A DNA stretch of 64,000 bases from the NCBI GenBank assembly GCA_002838945.1, contig PGXB01000004.1, forward strand, positions 62,001 to 126,000, read 5' to 3'. The notes below the pieces were generated by a model. The model was not told the DNA's origin, did not search any database, and was given only the letters and a program-made list of their open reading frames with translations. Of the stretch, positions 51,508-61,444 are shown piece after piece (positions within the stretch are counted from its first letter, which is position 1; each line of letters begins with the position of its first letter). The translations under genes were made by a program, and so were the position numbers. Origin of the DNA: a candidate division Zixibacteria bacterium HGW-Zixibacteria-1 (lineage in GTDB: Bacteria; Zixibacteria; MSB-5A5; GN15; PGXB01).

Positions 51508-52518
51508 CTAACTCCAGATTTCTTCCTTAAGGGTGCGCCCCATCAGGTCGGTCAGGGCCCGGGCCGGTGGTTTGTCTTCGAATAACACTTTATAAACCTG
51601 CCGGGTGATCGGCATATCGACATCGAATTTGTCGGCCATGGCATTGGCCGAGCGGCAGGTATCGACACCCTCGGCCACCATGACCATGCTGTTCAGGATG
51701 TCGGTCAGCTTCTCCCCTTTGCCGATACGGTCGCCGACATAGCGGTTGCGCGAGTGGCGCGAAATGCAGGTGGTGACAAGGTCGCCGATTCCGGAGAGAC
51801 CGGCGAAGGTCAGCGGATCGGCTCCCGCTTTGACACCCATGCGGGTGATCTCGGCCAGGCCGCGAGTAAGCAAGGCGCCGGTGGTGTTGTCGCCGAAACC
51901 GAGCCCCTGCGTTATTCCGGAACCGATGGCGATCACATTCTTGAGCGACCCGCCCAGCTCGACGCCGATCAGGTCGGTGGAGCGGTAAACGCGAAAAGTT
52001 ATATTATTGAACAACTCCTGAATTTTAACGGCGAAATCATTACTGACCGAGGCGGCCACGACACTGGTCGGGACACCGCGGGCGACTTCCTCGGCATGGC
52101 TCGGCCCGGAAAGAGTGGCGATGCGATCCATCGCGACGCCATCGATTGTGCTGCAGATGACTTCCGACATTCGCAACAGCGTTCCTATCTCGACACCCTT
52201 GGCCAGGTTGATGATGCCGGCCTTCGATAACCCTATTTTGTTTAGCCCATCACAGACCGACCGCACTCTCTGGGCCGGGATGGCCATGACGATATCGGCG
52301 GCGTTATGGATGGCTTCTTCAAGGTTGTTGGTGATGTCTATTTCCCTCGGGATGTCGATGCCGGGAAGTTTTTTCTCGAGGGTCCGTTTCTCAATCAGGT
52401 ATTCGCAGTCGGCTTTGTTGAATTCCCAGAGTTTTATTTTGTGTCCATTGGCGTGGAGCAGATTGGCAACTGCGATGCCCCAGCTTCCGGCGCCCAAAAC
52501 GGCTATTTGCTCAGACAT
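51508..52518 (-). CDS. gpsA: NAD(P)H-dependent glycerol-3-phosphate dehydrogenase
   Basis: 336 residues. The Rossmann motif is IAVLGAGSWGIAVANLL; the substrate-binding Lys sits in NLAKGVEIGTLLRMSEVI; and GLSGIGDLVTTCISRHSRNRYVG is the family signature. It reduces dihydroxyacetone phosphate to sn-glycerol-3-phosphate for phospholipid synthesis. ATG at 52518 follows AGAGGG. Its first eight bases overlap the plsY stop, so the two phospholipid genes are coupled. Confidence 0.96.
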   Translation of the reverse strand: MSEQIAVLGAGSWGIAVANLLHANGHKIKLWEFNKADCEYLIEKRTLEKKLPGIDIPREIDITNNLEEAIHNAADIVMAIPAQRVRSVCDGLNKIGLSKAGIINLAKGVEIGTLLRMSEVICSTIDGVAMDRIATLSGPSHAEEVARGVPTSVVAASVSNDFAVKIQELFNNITFRVYRSTDLIGVELGGSLKNVIAIGSGITQGLGFGDNTTGALLTRGLAEITRMGVKAGADPLTFAGLSGIGDLVTTCISRHSRNRYVGDRIGKGEKLTDILNSMVMVAEGVDTCRSANAMADKFDVDMPITRQVYKVLFEDKPPARALTDLMGRTLKEEIWS

Positions 52519-53161
52519 GGTCGGCCCTCTCGGTATTATACCTCGAGTGAAAATCAAATTTGTTCTCGCCGCCCGACAGGAGTCGTGAAATATTGGAGCG
52601 ATGAGTGATAATTATGAGAAGCATCAAAAGAGCGCTGATGATCAAGTAAAGCAACGGCATCTCGTGCAGTTTGAAAATATATGAAATCAGAACGGCAGCA
52701 AAGAAGAAAACCGAGGCCAGGACCGAGCCGAGCGAGATATAGCGGCTGATGGCGACCGTGATAATAAAGCCGGCCAGGGCAATTAAAGTCTCGATGGGGA
52801 GTATCATAATCATTACGCCCAGAGCGGTGTTGACACCTTTACCTCCGCGAAAACGAAGAAACAACGGAAAGACATGACCGAAAACGGCCGCGATGCCGGC
52901 GATTAATTTAAGATTGGCCAAATCAAGGGCGCTTTGGGGCATCAATGATGCCAGAATAACGGCCAGAACACCTTTGCCGATGTCGCCGATTGAAACCAGG
53001 ATTCCGGCGACCGGTCCGGCGGCGCGCCAGGCATTGGTGGCGCCGATATTGCCCGAACCTACCTTGCGAATATCTTTGATCCCGAACATCCGGGTAATGA
53101 TTAAAGCGAACGGAATCGACCCGAGAACATATCCGCCCGCAATGGCGATTAGATCATACAT
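52511..53161 (-). CDS. plsY: Glycerol-3-phosphate acyltransferase PlsY
   Basis: 216 residues, five transmembrane helices. The conserved active-site loops are GSGNIGATNAWRAAG, FLRFRGGKGVNTALG and the acidic region after FIITVAISR. It transfers an acyl group from acyl phosphate to glycerol-3-phosphate at the inner membrane. The following gene, gpsA, makes its substrate. A 95-base gap upstream probably holds the promoter. Confidence 0.97.
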   Translation of the reverse strand: MYDLIAIAGGYVLGSIPFALIITRMFGIKDIRKVGSGNIGATNAWRAAGPVAGILVSIGDIGKGVLAVILASLMPQSALDLANLKLIAGIAAVFGHVFPLFLRFRGGKGVNTALGVMIMILPIETLIALAGFIITVAISRYISLGSVLASVFFFAAVLISYIFKLHEMPLLYLIISALLMLLIIITHRSNISRLLSGGENKFDFHSRYNTERADHV

Positions 53162-53256
53162 AAACGATAACTTTAAGTATAAAATATAAGCTATTTTATA
53201 TCAAGCTAATATTCAACTATTTAAATGGCCGCCAAAGCGGCGCCCTGGCGATGCCT

Positions 53257-53607
53257 TTATTCAGCCGCTTTTCTGATTTCTTCGACAAACATGCGGGCCT
53301 CGGTGCTGTCCACTACCTGGTCCTTCATAATGTCCTGAAACATAAGCGACAGGCTCTGAATTTCTTCGGTGTCGATCTTCTTTTCATCAAAAGCCTTTTG
53401 AAAATCTTCCACGGCCTTATCGACATCCTCGGCGGTCATATCGGCCGGCAAATCTTTTTTGGCTTCGGCCGCCACCGTTTCGGCCAATTTGGTAAGACCG
53501 ATTTTGACGATATCATCCCGATAAACATAGCAGACAACCATCGAGGCCGCGACGAGCACAACGATGATACCAACAACGATCAGCGCTACCATGCATCCGC
53601 GTGACAT
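53257..53607 (-). CDS. Small membrane-anchored protein, unknown function
   Basis: 116 residues from the ATG at 53607 (a TTG at 53628 would add seven). One transmembrane helix (MVALIVVGIIVVLVAASMVVC) near the N-terminus is followed by a helical, highly acidic tail (KDLPADMTAEDVDKAVEDFQKAF, VVDSTEARMFVEEIRKAAE). Cysteines occur on both sides of the helix. It lies between plsY and the ribosomal operon and is on the same strand. I recognise no family. Confidence 0.65.
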   Translation of the reverse strand: MSRGCMVALIVVGIIVVLVAASMVVCYVYRDDIVKIGLTKLAETVAAEAKKDLPADMTAEDVDKAVEDFQKAFDEKKIDTEEIQSLSLMFQDIMKDQVVDSTEARMFVEEIRKAAE

Positions 53608-53813
53608 AGCGCCTTTCTGATTTGACAACTAGGGCATTGAGGACTCCTTTCCAATCAGCCGACTATCCGAGGTCGGGGCTTATTATGAGTTAAGATATTA
53701 TTATTCAGCCAAATGAAAAGCCTTTATAAAATATTGCTTTAAGAATTATTAAAAATATCAAAAGACGGCGATCATGGCAATAAAATAAACTCGGGCATGG
53801 AATAATAAAAAAA

Positions 53814-53832
53814 AGCCCGCCGACGGCGGGCT
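53814..53832 (-). terminator. Terminator of the ribosomal operon
   Basis: AGCCCGCC pairs with GGCGGGCT around a three-base loop; the minus strand continues in seven T residues. It lies 37 bases after the rplQ stop. Confidence 0.92.
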
Positions 53833-53868
53833 CTTGGATTTATGCGACAATGATGAATCAGGGCGAGA

Positions 53869-54300
53869 TCATTTTCGGGCTTTGGCGGCCTTCTTTTCTT
53901 TTTTCTCTTTCATCGCCTTCTCTTTTTCCTTGTCGATTTTCGGCTTTTCGGTGAGCAGTTCCACGATGGATACCATCGCGGCATCACCGCGCCTGAAGCC
54001 GACGCGCAGAAGGCGTGTGAACCCGGACTCACGGTCCTTGAATTGCGGTATTATTTCCGCGAACAATTTCTGAAGCACTTTCTTGTCCTTGACGGTGCGG
54101 GCCACCTGACGACGGGCCGCTAAGGTGTCTTTCTTGGCCGTGCTTATCAATCGATCGGCGACCTTTCTTAGTTCCTTGGCCTTGGCTTCGGTGGTATAAA
54201 TGGTGCGATTGTCGAAAAGCGATGTGGCCATGTTGGCCAGCAAGGCATCGCGGTGCGCTTTCGGCCGGCTTAGTTTCCTTACCTTTATCTGATGTCGCAT
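53869..54300 (-). CDS. rplQ: Ribosomal protein L17
   Basis: 143 residues. The core (MRHQIKVRKLSRPKAHRDAL-LANMATSLFDNRTIYTTEAKAKELR) is typical L17 near the exit tunnel; the last 20-25 residues are an added Lys/Glu-rich tail (KEKEKAMKEKKEKKAAKARK), longer than in most bacteria. It ends the alpha operon just before a strong terminator. Confidence 0.97.
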   Translation of the reverse strand: MRHQIKVRKLSRPKAHRDALLANMATSLFDNRTIYTTEAKAKELRKVADRLISTAKKDTLAARRQVARTVKDKKVLQKLFAEIIPQFKDRESGFTRLLRVGFRRGDAAMVSIVELLTEKPKIDKEKEKAMKEKKEKKAAKARK

Positions 54301-54309
54301 TTCTTTCCT

Positions 54310-55290
54310 CTAAGACTTCTTTTCCAAAAATTTCGATATATCCATTCCAAAAGACAAATTTAATTCATCAAGGATGGCATTTAATTCATTCAGGGATTTA
54401 CGCCCGAAATTACGGTATTTAAGCATCTCCGACTCCGTTTTGCCGACCAGATCGGACAGCGTCTGGATATTGGCGGCCCGGAGACAGTTGGAAGAACGGA
54501 CGGATAATTCGAGTTCATCGACACGCGTCTGCAACAGTTGCCTGATGCGAACGGTCTCCTCGTCTTCCTCTTCCACTTCCTCGATCTGGATATCCTCGTC
54601 CATATGAATAAACAACTGCAGATGATCCTTGAGAATTTTGGCGGCGAATGAAAGGGAATCTTCCGGAGTAATAGAGCCATCAGTGGTGATTTCAAGAATC
54701 AAGCGGTCATAATCGGTTCGCTGGCCGACACGCGTATTTTCCACTTCGTAGTTGACTTTGACCACCGGCGAGTAAAGGGCGTCGACAAAAATCGTTCCCA
54801 CGGGAGCATCGGGCCGTTTATTCTGCTCGGCCACGACATAGCTTCTTCCGGAATCGATATCCAGTTCCATGGTGAACTCGCGATCGTTGACCAGCTCGAC
54901 TATATGCAGATCCGGATTGAGGATTTCGACCTCGGAATCAACATTGAACATACCGGCCGTGATTTTGCCTTTTTTCGCGGTTTTGAAAGTAAGCGTTCTC
55001 ATCTCGTCGGCATGCATTTTGACACGGATTCTCTTCACATTGAGAACGATATCCGTAACATCTTCGTACACATCCTCAAGGGTTGTGAACTCGTGCAGGG
55101 CGCCGTCGATCCTGATGGATGTAACCGAAGCACCCTGAATGGATGACAGCAGGACCCGGCGCAAAGCATTGCCCAGGGTATTGCCGAAACCCCTCTCCAG
55201 AGGTTCAATAATAAACCTTGAATAATTCTCGGTTGCCGAAGACTGATCGGAAACGATCTCCTTTGGCATCTGCAGTGGTTTCCACTTCAT
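54310..55290 (-). CDS. rpoA: DNA-directed RNA polymerase alpha subunit
   Basis: 326 residues: N-terminal assembly domain (FIIEPLERGFGNTLGNALRR-VLLSSIQGASVTSIRIDG), acidic linker (VEEEDEETVRIRQLL) and C-terminal DNA/activator-binding domain (LELSVRSSNCLRAANIQTLS-DLVGKTESEMLKYRNFGRKSLNEL). It scaffolds the polymerase. It sits between rpsD and rplQ, its usual place. Confidence 0.98.
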   Translation of the reverse strand: MKWKPLQMPKEIVSDQSSATENYSRFIIEPLERGFGNTLGNALRRVLLSSIQGASVTSIRIDGALHEFTTLEDVYEDVTDIVLNVKRIRVKMHADEMRTLTFKTAKKGKITAGMFNVDSEVEILNPDLHIVELVNDREFTMELDIDSGRSYVVAEQNKRPDAPVGTIFVDALYSPVVKVNYEVENTRVGQRTDYDRLILEITTDGSITPEDSLSFAAKILKDHLQLFIHMDEDIQIEEVEEEDEETVRIRQLLQTRVDELELSVRSSNCLRAANIQTLSDLVGKTESEMLKYRNFGRKSLNELNAILDELNLSFGMDISKFLEKKS

Positions 55291-55324
55291 ATAATTAAGC
55301 CTCCCCGACTAGGCTGAACGTTTT

Positions 55325-55954
55325 CTACTTCGAGTAGAGCTCAACGATTAACTGTTCATTGGCAGCGACTGGAATATGTTCCCTTGATGGAACTTCAAGA
55401 AGCTCCCCTTCCAATGCGGCCTTGTTTAAGCGCAGCCAGGCGATTTCATCGGTCTGCGCAAACTCTTTTAAAGCGGCGTGAATAATATCAAGATTCTTGG
55501 ATTTATCGCGAACCTTGATAACGTCCTTCGGTCTCACCTGGTACGAAGGGATATCAACGATCTGACCGTTGATGACAAAATGACGGTGGCGAACCAGTTG
55601 CCGGGCCGCCTTGCGGGAGGGGGCGAACCCCAACCGATAGACGATATTATCGAAGCGGCACTCAAGCATTTGCAGCAGGGTTTCACCGGTGATGCCTTTG
55701 GTTCTCTCGGCCTTGGCAAAATAGTTACGGAACTGGTTTTCCAGAACTCCGTACACTCTTCTGACTTTCTGCTTTTCCCGAAGCTGTTTTCCGTAGTCGG
55801 AAACTTTGTACCGCATCCGTTGTCCGTGCTGTCCCGGTGCGTATGCTCTTTTTTCAAACGCGCATTTATCCGTCACGCAGCGATGTCCCTTCAGGAAAAG
55901 CTTTTCGCCTTCGCGGCGGCAGAGTTTGCAGTTTGCGTCACGATATCGAGCCAT
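55325..55954 (-). CDS. rpsD: Ribosomal protein S4, zinc-binding form
   Basis: 209 residues. The N-terminal zinc site Cys9, Cys12, Cys26 and Cys31 is present, and [27 protein letters not shown] is the S4 RNA-binding domain. It nucleates 30S assembly and regulates its operon in many bacteria. The zinc-type S4 pairs with the zinc forms of S14, L36 and L24 in the same operon. Confidence 0.97.
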   Translation of the reverse strand: MARYRDANCKLCRREGEKLFLKGHRCVTDKCAFEKRAYAPGQHGQRMRYKVSDYGKQLREKQKVRRVYGVLENQFRNYFAKAERTKGITGETLLQMLECRFDNIVYRLGFAPSRKAARQLVRHRHFVINGQIVDIPSYQVRPKDVIKVRDKSKNLDIIHAALKEFAQTDEIAWLRLNKAALEGELLEVPSREHIPVAANEQLIVELYSK

Positions 55955-56000
55955 GTTTCTCCTATTAATAACTCACATTTATTTCTATGTTAAAAAACAA

Positions 56001-56399
56001 TCAGACCCGGCGCCTTTTCGGAGGCCGGCAGCCATTATGCGGAATCGGCGTCACGTCCTTAAGGGCGGTAATTTCCAGCCCGGACGCCGACAGGGATCGA
56101 ATGGCAGCCTCGCGACCGGCACCCGGCCCTTTAACCCAAACTTCAACCTTTCTCATACCCAGATCCATTGCCTCGACGGCGGTGGCCTTGGCGGCCATCT
56201 GGGCCGCGAATGGAGTCGATTTCTTGGAACCCTTGAAACCGACGGTTCCGGCCGACGCCCAAGCCACGGTCCGTCCGATCGAATCGGTAATCGTCACGAC
56301 GGTATTATTGAAGGTTGCCTTGATATGGGCAACTCCGGCGCTTTCTATTTTGCCGAGTTTTTTCTTGCCTTTGGGGCTTTTCTTTTTCTGTTCAACCAC
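56001..56399 (-). CDS. rpsK: Ribosomal protein S11
   Basis: 132 residues with [46 protein letters not shown] and the C-terminal [15 protein letters not shown]. It lines the mRNA/platform region of the 30S subunit. It follows rpsM by 18 bases. Confidence 0.98.
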   Translation of the reverse strand: MVEQKKKSPKGKKKLGKIESAGVAHIKATFNNTVVTITDSIGRTVAWASAGTVGFKGSKKSTPFAAQMAAKATAVEAMDLGMRKVEVWVKGPGAGREAAIRSLSASGLEITALKDVTPIPHNGCRPPKRRRV

Positions 56400-56417
56400 G
56401 GTATTTCCTCATCTATA

Positions 56418-56801
56418 TTACTTAGCTGACGGTGCCTTTTTCTTACCGGCGACGGTGCGTTTTGGACCTTTGCGGGTCCGGGCATTGGTCTTCGTGCGCT
56501 GGCCGCGCAAAGGCAGGCCGCGCCGATGCCTGAGACCGCGATAGGATCCGATGTCGATCAGGCGTTTGATATTCATGTTGACTTCACCGCGTAAGGCACC
56601 TTCAACCTTAAACTCATTCTCGATGACTTTCCGGAGCTTGGCCACTTCCTCTTCAGAAAGCTTGCGGACTCGGGTATCCGGACTTATGCCAGTCAAATTA
56701 AGAATTCTCTGGGATGATGTCCGGCCAATTCCGAAAATATAGGTCAAACCGATTTCAATTCGTTTGTCCTTGGGTAAATCTACTCCGGCAATGCGCGCCA
56801 A
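56418..56801 (-). CDS. rpsM: Ribosomal protein S13
   Basis: 127 residues: [32 protein letters not shown] at the start and the basic tail [31 protein letters not shown] contacting tRNA in the P site. It is followed by rpsK and preceded by rpmJ, the usual alpha-operon order. Confidence 0.98.
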   Translation of the reverse strand: MARIAGVDLPKDKRIEIGLTYIFGIGRTSSQRILNLTGISPDTRVRKLSEEEVAKLRKVIENEFKVEGALRGEVNMNIKRLIDIGSYRGLRHRRGLPLRGQRTKTNARTRKGPKRTVAGKKKAPSAK

Positions 56802-56826
56802 AATAACCTCCTAATCTTAAAACTTC

Positions 56827-56943
56827 TTAGCCCTGTCTCTGCTTATGACTTGGGTTCTTGCTGCAAATCACTCTCAAGACACCATTACGCTTGATAATCT
56901 TGCAGTGCTCACATCTTTTTTTAATCGATGAGCCAACCTTCAT
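56827..56943 (-). CDS. rpmJ: Ribosomal protein L36, zinc form
   Basis: A 38-residue protein, [20 protein letters not shown] then [18 protein letters not shown], with zinc ligands Cys11, Cys14, Cys27 and His33. It binds 23S rRNA in the 50S subunit. It lies between infA and rpsM as in most genomes; the coding length of 117 bases is short but the motif and position are diagnostic. Confidence 0.97.
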   Translation of the reverse strand: MKVGSSIKKRCEHCKIIKRNGVLRVICSKNPSHKQRQG

Positions 56944-56972
56944 AATTAACCACCTTCCAGGCGAACCTTAAA

Positions 56973-57191
56973 TCATTTGTATCTATAAATGATCCGGCCG
57001 CGGCTCAGGTCGTACGGCGACAATTCCAGTGTCACCCGATCGCCGGGCAGAATCTTGATAAAGTGCATTCTCATTTTACCCGATATATGGGCCAGCACCA
57101 CGTGACCGTTGTCCAGTTCGACTTTGAACATCGCATTGGGCAGCGGCTCCAGTACCTTGCCTTCCACCTGTATTGTATCTTCTTTAGGCAT
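56973..57191 (-). CDS. infA: Translation initiation factor IF-1
   Basis: 72 residues forming the classic S1-like OB fold: [69 protein letters not shown]. It occupies the 30S A site during initiation. It lies between map and rpmJ, its usual position in this operon. Confidence 0.98.
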   Translation of the reverse strand: MPKEDTIQVEGKVLEPLPNAMFKVELDNGHVVLAHISGKMRMHFIKILPGDRVTLELSPYDLSRGRIIYRYK

Positions 57192-57198
57192 CTGCTCC

Positions 57199-57945
57199 TT
57201 ATAATTTTGTCAAAATGTCGGCGCCGTTTTCGGTGACGGCCACCGAGTGCTCAAAATGTGCCGAAGCGGATCCATCGGCGGTTACAATCGTCCAGCCGTC
57301 GGCCTTCTGCAACACCTGATAACCTCCGGCGTTCACCATCGGTTCGATGGCCAGAACCATCCCTGTCTTAAGAATCGGGCCGGCTTCGGCCGGGCCGAAG
57401 TGCGGCACCTGCGGGTCTTCATGCAGATTCTTGCCGATTCCATGGCCGACCATATCCCTGACGACCGAGAATCCGTCGGCTTCGACGCATTTCTGTATGG
57501 CGGACGAAACCTTGCCGAGCTTAACCCCGGCCCTGACCTGCGAGATCCCGACTTCCAAAGAACGTCTGGTGGTGTCAAGAAGTTTCCTTTTTTCTTCGGA
57601 AATTTCACCCACCGGGAATGTCGCCGCCGTGTCGCCATAAAAGCCGTTGACAATACAACCCAGGTCGATCGAAACGATCTGTCCCTCGACCAGGCGGCGG
57701 CTGCCCGGAATACCGTGCACCACTTCCTCGTCGATAGAGACGCACAGGGTGGCCGGAAAGCCGCGATATCCCTTGAAAGCCGGTTTTGCCCCCAGGGATA
57801 AAATATATTCTTCGGCCATCCGGTCAAGATCAGCAGTTGTAATCTCGGGTTGAATCTTCTCGCCTATCATCTTCAGTGTCTCTGCAACAATCTTTCCCGC
57901 TTTACGCATTATTTTGATCTGGGCATCTGTCTTTAATACGATCAC
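57199..57945 (-). CDS. map: Methionine aminopeptidase, type I
   Basis: 248 residues. The two-metal site residues are visible in [19 protein letters not shown] (two Asp), [12 protein letters not shown] (His), MVLAIEPMV (Glu) and [11 protein letters not shown] (Glu). It removes the initiator Met. It lies between adk and infA; there is no rpmJ-type or zinc extension at the N-terminus. Confidence 0.97.
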   Translation of the reverse strand: MIVLKTDAQIKIMRKAGKIVAETLKMIGEKIQPEITTADLDRMAEEYILSLGAKPAFKGYRGFPATLCVSIDEEVVHGIPGSRRLVEGQIVSIDLGCIVNGFYGDTAATFPVGEISEEKRKLLDTTRRSLEVGISQVRAGVKLGKVSSAIQKCVEADGFSVVRDMVGHGIGKNLHEDPQVPHFGPAEAGPILKTGMVLAIEPMVNAGGYQVLQKADGWTIVTADGSASAHFEHSVAVTENGADILTKL

Positions 57946-57950
57946 TCTAA

Positions 57951-58598
57951 CTAAAACTCTCTTGTTATCCTGAGCAATGCCTTAAAAATATCATCGATGT
58001 TTCCCTCCGCCGGCACTTCGGTCAGGACCGACTCTTTGCGATAGAAATCGACAATAGGTTCGGTCTGTTTTTTATAGACTTCCAGCCGGTTACGAACGAC
58101 ATCCTCTTCATCATCGGGCCGGCGCAGAAGTTTGGAGCCGTCATGGTCACATACTCCCTCGACTTTGGGCATCTGGGCCGGGTAATTGTATCCGGCATTG
58201 CAGGTCGGGCAGTAAAAACGTCCTGACAGCCGCTTGATAACTTCCCGGTCGGTAACATCGAGAAGGACGGCCCGGTCAATCGATTTATCATTCTTTGCAA
58301 ACATCTTCTTCAGCGCTTCGGCCTGCGGCACCGTCCTGGGAAAACCATCCAGGATGAAGCCGTTATCGAGTTCGCCGTTTTTCAATTTATCTTCGATCAT
58401 CCCCACAATAACCTGGTCGGGAACGAGGTCACCCGCTTCCATGAATTTTTTGGCCTGAAGGCCGAGCTGGGTGCCGCTCTTGACATTTTCGCGCAGAACG
58501 TCACCGGTCGAAAGATGCAGAATATTCAGCTCGCGGCATATCCGCTTTGCCTGTGTGCCTTTGCCGGATCCGGGCGGACCCAAGAAGATAAAGTTCAT
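57951..58598 (-). CDS. adk: Adenylate kinase, zinc-containing
   Basis: 215 residues. P-loop GPPGSGKGT is at residues 7-15, and the LID carries Cys130-x2-Cys133-x16-Cys150-x2-Asp153, a zinc site with Asp replacing the fourth Cys. It interconverts AMP, ADP and ATP. The start overlaps the secY stop by one base (TGATG) and the stop is five bases from map. Confidence 0.97.
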   Translation of the reverse strand: MNFIFLGPPGSGKGTQAKRICRELNILHLSTGDVLRENVKSGTQLGLQAKKFMEAGDLVPDQVIVGMIEDKLKNGELDNGFILDGFPRTVPQAEALKKMFAKNDKSIDRAVLLDVTDREVIKRLSGRFYCPTCNAGYNYPAQMPKVEGVCDHDGSKLLRRPDDEEDVVRNRLEVYKKQTEPIVDFYRKESVLTEVPAEGNIDDIFKALLRITREF

Positions 58599-59905
58599 CA
58601 GTACGATCTCCCTCGAATTTTGCCTTTTTTCATAAACCCTTCATAGTGACGCATAAGCAGATGAGATTCGATCTGCTGGAGGGTATCGAGCGCCACACCA
58701 ACCACAATCAGCAACCCGGTACCACCGAAGAAATAGTTGACCCCGACACGCGACATCAGGATCCACGGCAGGATGGCGATGGCCGCGAAAAATATGGCGC
58801 CGGGAAGGGTGATACGGGTTAAAATTCTTTCTATATGTTCGGCCGTCCGTTTTCCGGGACGAATTCCGGGAACGAAACCGCCGTTTTTCCGCATATTGTC
58901 AGCGATATCGATCGGATTGAAAACGATCGCGGTGTAGAAATATGCAAAAAAGACAATAATCAAACCATAGACAATGCTGTAAACCGCATCGCCCGGAGCC
59001 AGCCAGTCGGTAACGATATTCGAGATCCACTCGGCATTGGGAAACAACTGCTGGACGGTCGCCGGCAGGAACATGATCGACTGGGCGAAGATGATCGGGA
59101 TAACGCCGGCTGAGTTAACCGAGAGCGGCAGATGGGTGGTGGCGCCGCCATATACTTTCCGGCCGATAATTCGTTTGGGGTACTGGACCGGAACCTTTCG
59201 CTGAGCCCTGGTAACAAGAATAACAGCGGCGATAACCATCAGCATCAGCATGACCAGAATAAATTCGGTGACGATGGAGCGGGTCCCGGCAAAAAGGTAC
59301 TGGACCTCTTCGATAACGGCATCGGGGAATCGCGCGACAATACCGATAAAGATAATCAGCGAAATCCCGTTGCCGATGCCCCGTTCGGTGATCTTTTCAC
59401 CGAGCCACATGATGAAAATAGTTCCGCAGGTGAAAGTCAGCATAGTGATCCCGATAAACTGAGCGTACGGCATATAGACGACCTTGCCGGCCGGTCCTTC
59501 AAGCGAATAAAGGAACTGAGCGGTTCCGAAGGCCTGCAGGGCGGAAATGATAACGGTCAGGTAACGCGTATACTGGGTGATCTTGCGACGCCCCTCTTCA
59601 CCTTCCTTCTGGAGCCTTTGCAGATAAGGGACGACGGCGCCAAGCAACTGGAGCATAATCGACGCCGAGATGTACGGCATAATGCCCAGTGCGAAAATAG
59701 TGGCTTTTAAGAACGCCCCCCCCGCAAACAGGTCCAGGAGACCGAAAATGGTATCGCCCGAAAGCAATTCCGTCAGCATTGAGCCGTCGACACCGGGAGT
59801 GGGAACATGGCCGCCGATCCGGTAGACGATAAGGATTCCCAAGGTAAACAGAATCCGTCTCCTGAGTTCCTCGACCTTGAATATAGACTGGAAAGTACCT
59901 AACAC
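58598..59905 (-). CDS. secY: Preprotein translocase subunit SecY
   Basis: 435 residues with ten transmembrane helices; VPTPGVDGSMLTELLSGDTI and ISLIIFIGIVARFPDAV are conserved segments, and the cytoplasmic loop RVPVQYPKRI and the C-terminal IESHLLMRHYEGFMKKGKI-RGRSY are standard. It is the channel of the Sec pathway. It overlaps adk by one base and rplO by one base. Confidence 0.98.
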   Translation of the reverse strand: MLGTFQSIFKVEELRRRILFTLGILIVYRIGGHVPTPGVDGSMLTELLSGDTIFGLLDLFAGGAFLKATIFALGIMPYISASIMLQLLGAVVPYLQRLQKEGEEGRRKITQYTRYLTVIISALQAFGTAQFLYSLEGPAGKVVYMPYAQFIGITMLTFTCGTIFIMWLGEKITERGIGNGISLIIFIGIVARFPDAVIEEVQYLFAGTRSIVTEFILVMLMLMVIAAVILVTRAQRKVPVQYPKRIIGRKVYGGATTHLPLSVNSAGVIPIIFAQSIMFLPATVQQLFPNAEWISNIVTDWLAPGDAVYSIVYGLIIVFFAYFYTAIVFNPIDIADNMRKNGGFVPGIRPGKRTAEHIERILTRITLPGAIFFAAIAILPWILMSRVGVNYFFGGTGLLIVVGVALDTLQQIESHLLMRHYEGFMKKGKIRGRSY

Positions 59906-60351
59906 TATACTACCTCTGTGTTACCGCCGGCCTCTCGGATTTTCTCGATAGCGGACTTTGAAAAAGCCGCCGCCTTGACCTGCAATGCGGTCTCGAGTTT
60001 TCCCATGCCAAGAATTTTGACAGGCAGACGTGTTGACTTGATAATCCCCAACTCCTTTAAGGTGTCAGGAGTAACTTCACCCGGACGACATTTACTCAGC
60101 GCCGAGATATTAACTTCCTGATATTCTTCCCTGAACCGGTTAGTAAAGCCGCGTTTGGGAATTCGCCTCTGGATCGGCATCTGACCGCCTTCCATCCAGG
60201 CCTTGATATTTCCGCCGGAACGCGCTTTTTGTCCCTTGTGGCCCCGGCCGGCGGTTTTACCGCGGCCGCTGCCGGTTCCGCGCCCGTATCTCCGGCGCTT
60301 CTTATGCGCCCCCGGCGCTGGCTGCATGTCTGATAATTCTAACCGTGCCAT
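59905..60351 (-). CDS. rplO: Ribosomal protein L15
   Basis: 148 residues from the ATG at 60351. The glycine-rich RNA-binding start (PAPGAHKKRRRYGRGTGSGR-GKTAGRGHKGQKARSGG) is diagnostic. It helps late 50S assembly. The start overlaps the rpmD stop and its end overlaps the secY start, so translation is coupled. Confidence 0.97.
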   Translation of the reverse strand: MARLELSDMQPAPGAHKKRRRYGRGTGSGRGKTAGRGHKGQKARSGGNIKAWMEGGQMPIQRRIPKRGFTNRFREEYQEVNISALSKCRPGEVTPDTLKELGIIKSTRLPVKILGMGKLETALQVKAAAFSKSAIEKIREAGGNTEVV

Positions 60352-60536
60352 CACTCTTCCACCTTCTCATATTCAACCAGATGTCTGACTGCCTGAATCA
60401 TTCCGCGAATTTGCGGGGTATCGTTATGAATCACTGTTCTGTGCAGTTTACCTAATCCCAAGGCAATGACAGTCTTTTTCTGTTTCGCATTGCGATCAAT
60501 GGCACTCCGCACCTGGGTAATCTTCAACTTAGCCAT
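60351..60536 (-). CDS. rpmD: Ribosomal protein L30
   Basis: 61 residues from the ATG at 60536 ([20 protein letters not shown]): the short L30 fold with [28 protein letters not shown]. It lies between rpsE and rplO, its standard place. Confidence 0.97.
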   Translation of the reverse strand: MAKLKITQVRSAIDRNAKQKKTVIALGLGKLHRTVIHNDTPQIRGMIQAVRHLVEYEKVEE

Positions 60537-60560
60537 GTTCAACCTCTATAAACCGAATCA

Positions 60561-61046
60561 TCAACCTTCGGTCCGATATTTTTCCTGTTCCTCTTTCGAG
60601 CGAAGACTCAACAATCCATTCATGGTGGCCTTGACAACATTATGCGGATTGCGGCTGCCAAGAGCCTTGGTCAGAATGTCCTGAATACCGGCCGACTCCA
60701 TGACGGCTCGCACCGCCCCGCCGGCGATAACACCGGTACCGGGGGAGGCCGGTCTCAAAACCACGGTAGAGGCACCGTATCTTCCAAGGACCATGTGAGG
60801 AATTGTACCTTCCTCAGTCACTGCGACCTTCACCATAGATTTGTGAGCCGCATCGGTGGCTTTTCTGATGGCGTCGGCAACTTCTTTGGCCTTGCCGGTT
60901 CCGATCCCGACACGCCCGTTCTTCTTGCCCACGGCGACCAGGGCGGTAAAACTAAAACGGCGCCCGCCCTTGACCACTTTGGCCACACGATTGACATTGA
61001 TTACTTTTTCCTCGAAATCGAGGCTTTCCATTTCCGTTCTAGCCAA
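60561..61046 (-). CDS. rpsE: Ribosomal protein S5
   Basis: 161 residues. The double-stranded RNA-binding half ([28 protein letters not shown]) and the S5 fold ([22 protein letters not shown]) are complete. It contributes to translational accuracy. It lies between rplR and rpmD. Confidence 0.98.
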   Translation of the reverse strand: MARTEMESLDFEEKVINVNRVAKVVKGGRRFSFTALVAVGKKNGRVGIGTGKAKEVADAIRKATDAAHKSMVKVAVTEEGTIPHMVLGRYGASTVVLRPASPGTGVIAGGAVRAVMESAGIQDILTKALGSRNPHNVVKATMNGLLSLRSKEEQEKYRTEG

Positions 61047-61066
61047 GAGTCTACCTCATTTATTTT

Positions 61067-61432
61067 TTAAAAATCCAACCCTGATTTACGCGCAGCTTCA
61101 GCAAGCGCTTTTACCCGGCCATGATAGACATTTCCGTTCCGGTCAAAAGCGACTGCCTTGATGCCTTTCTCCTGTGCGACCCTGGCGATCTCTTCGCCAA
61201 TAATACCGGCAATTTCAGTTTTGTTCTTTTTGCCGATTTTATCGCGGATCGACTTGGCCGAACTCGAGGCCGCGGCAAGAGTGATCATCTTTTCATCATC
61301 GACGACCTGGGCATACATGTTCTTCAATGTTTTGGTAACCGTCAGACGCGGTCTTCCGGCCGTGCCGAATATTTTTCCCCTGACTCTGGCCTTGCGTTTG
61401 GCCCGTCTGATAGATTTGTTTATAGTACTCAT
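61067..61432 (-). CDS. rplR: Ribosomal protein L18
   Basis: 121 residues from the ATG at 61432; a second ATG six bases upstream is possible but has a poorer ribosome site. The 5S-rRNA-binding motif (SIRRAKRKARVRGKIFGTAG-RPRLTVTKT) and DRNGNVYHGRVKALAEAARKSGLDF are typical. It brings 5S rRNA to the 50S subunit. Confidence 0.96.
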   Translation of the reverse strand: MSTINKSIRRAKRKARVRGKIFGTAGRPRLTVTKTLKNMYAQVVDDEKMITLAAASSSAKSIRDKIGKKNKTEIAGIIGEEIARVAQEKGIKAVAFDRNGNVYHGRVKALAEAARKSGLDF

Positions 61433-61444
61433 ATCCATCAATCC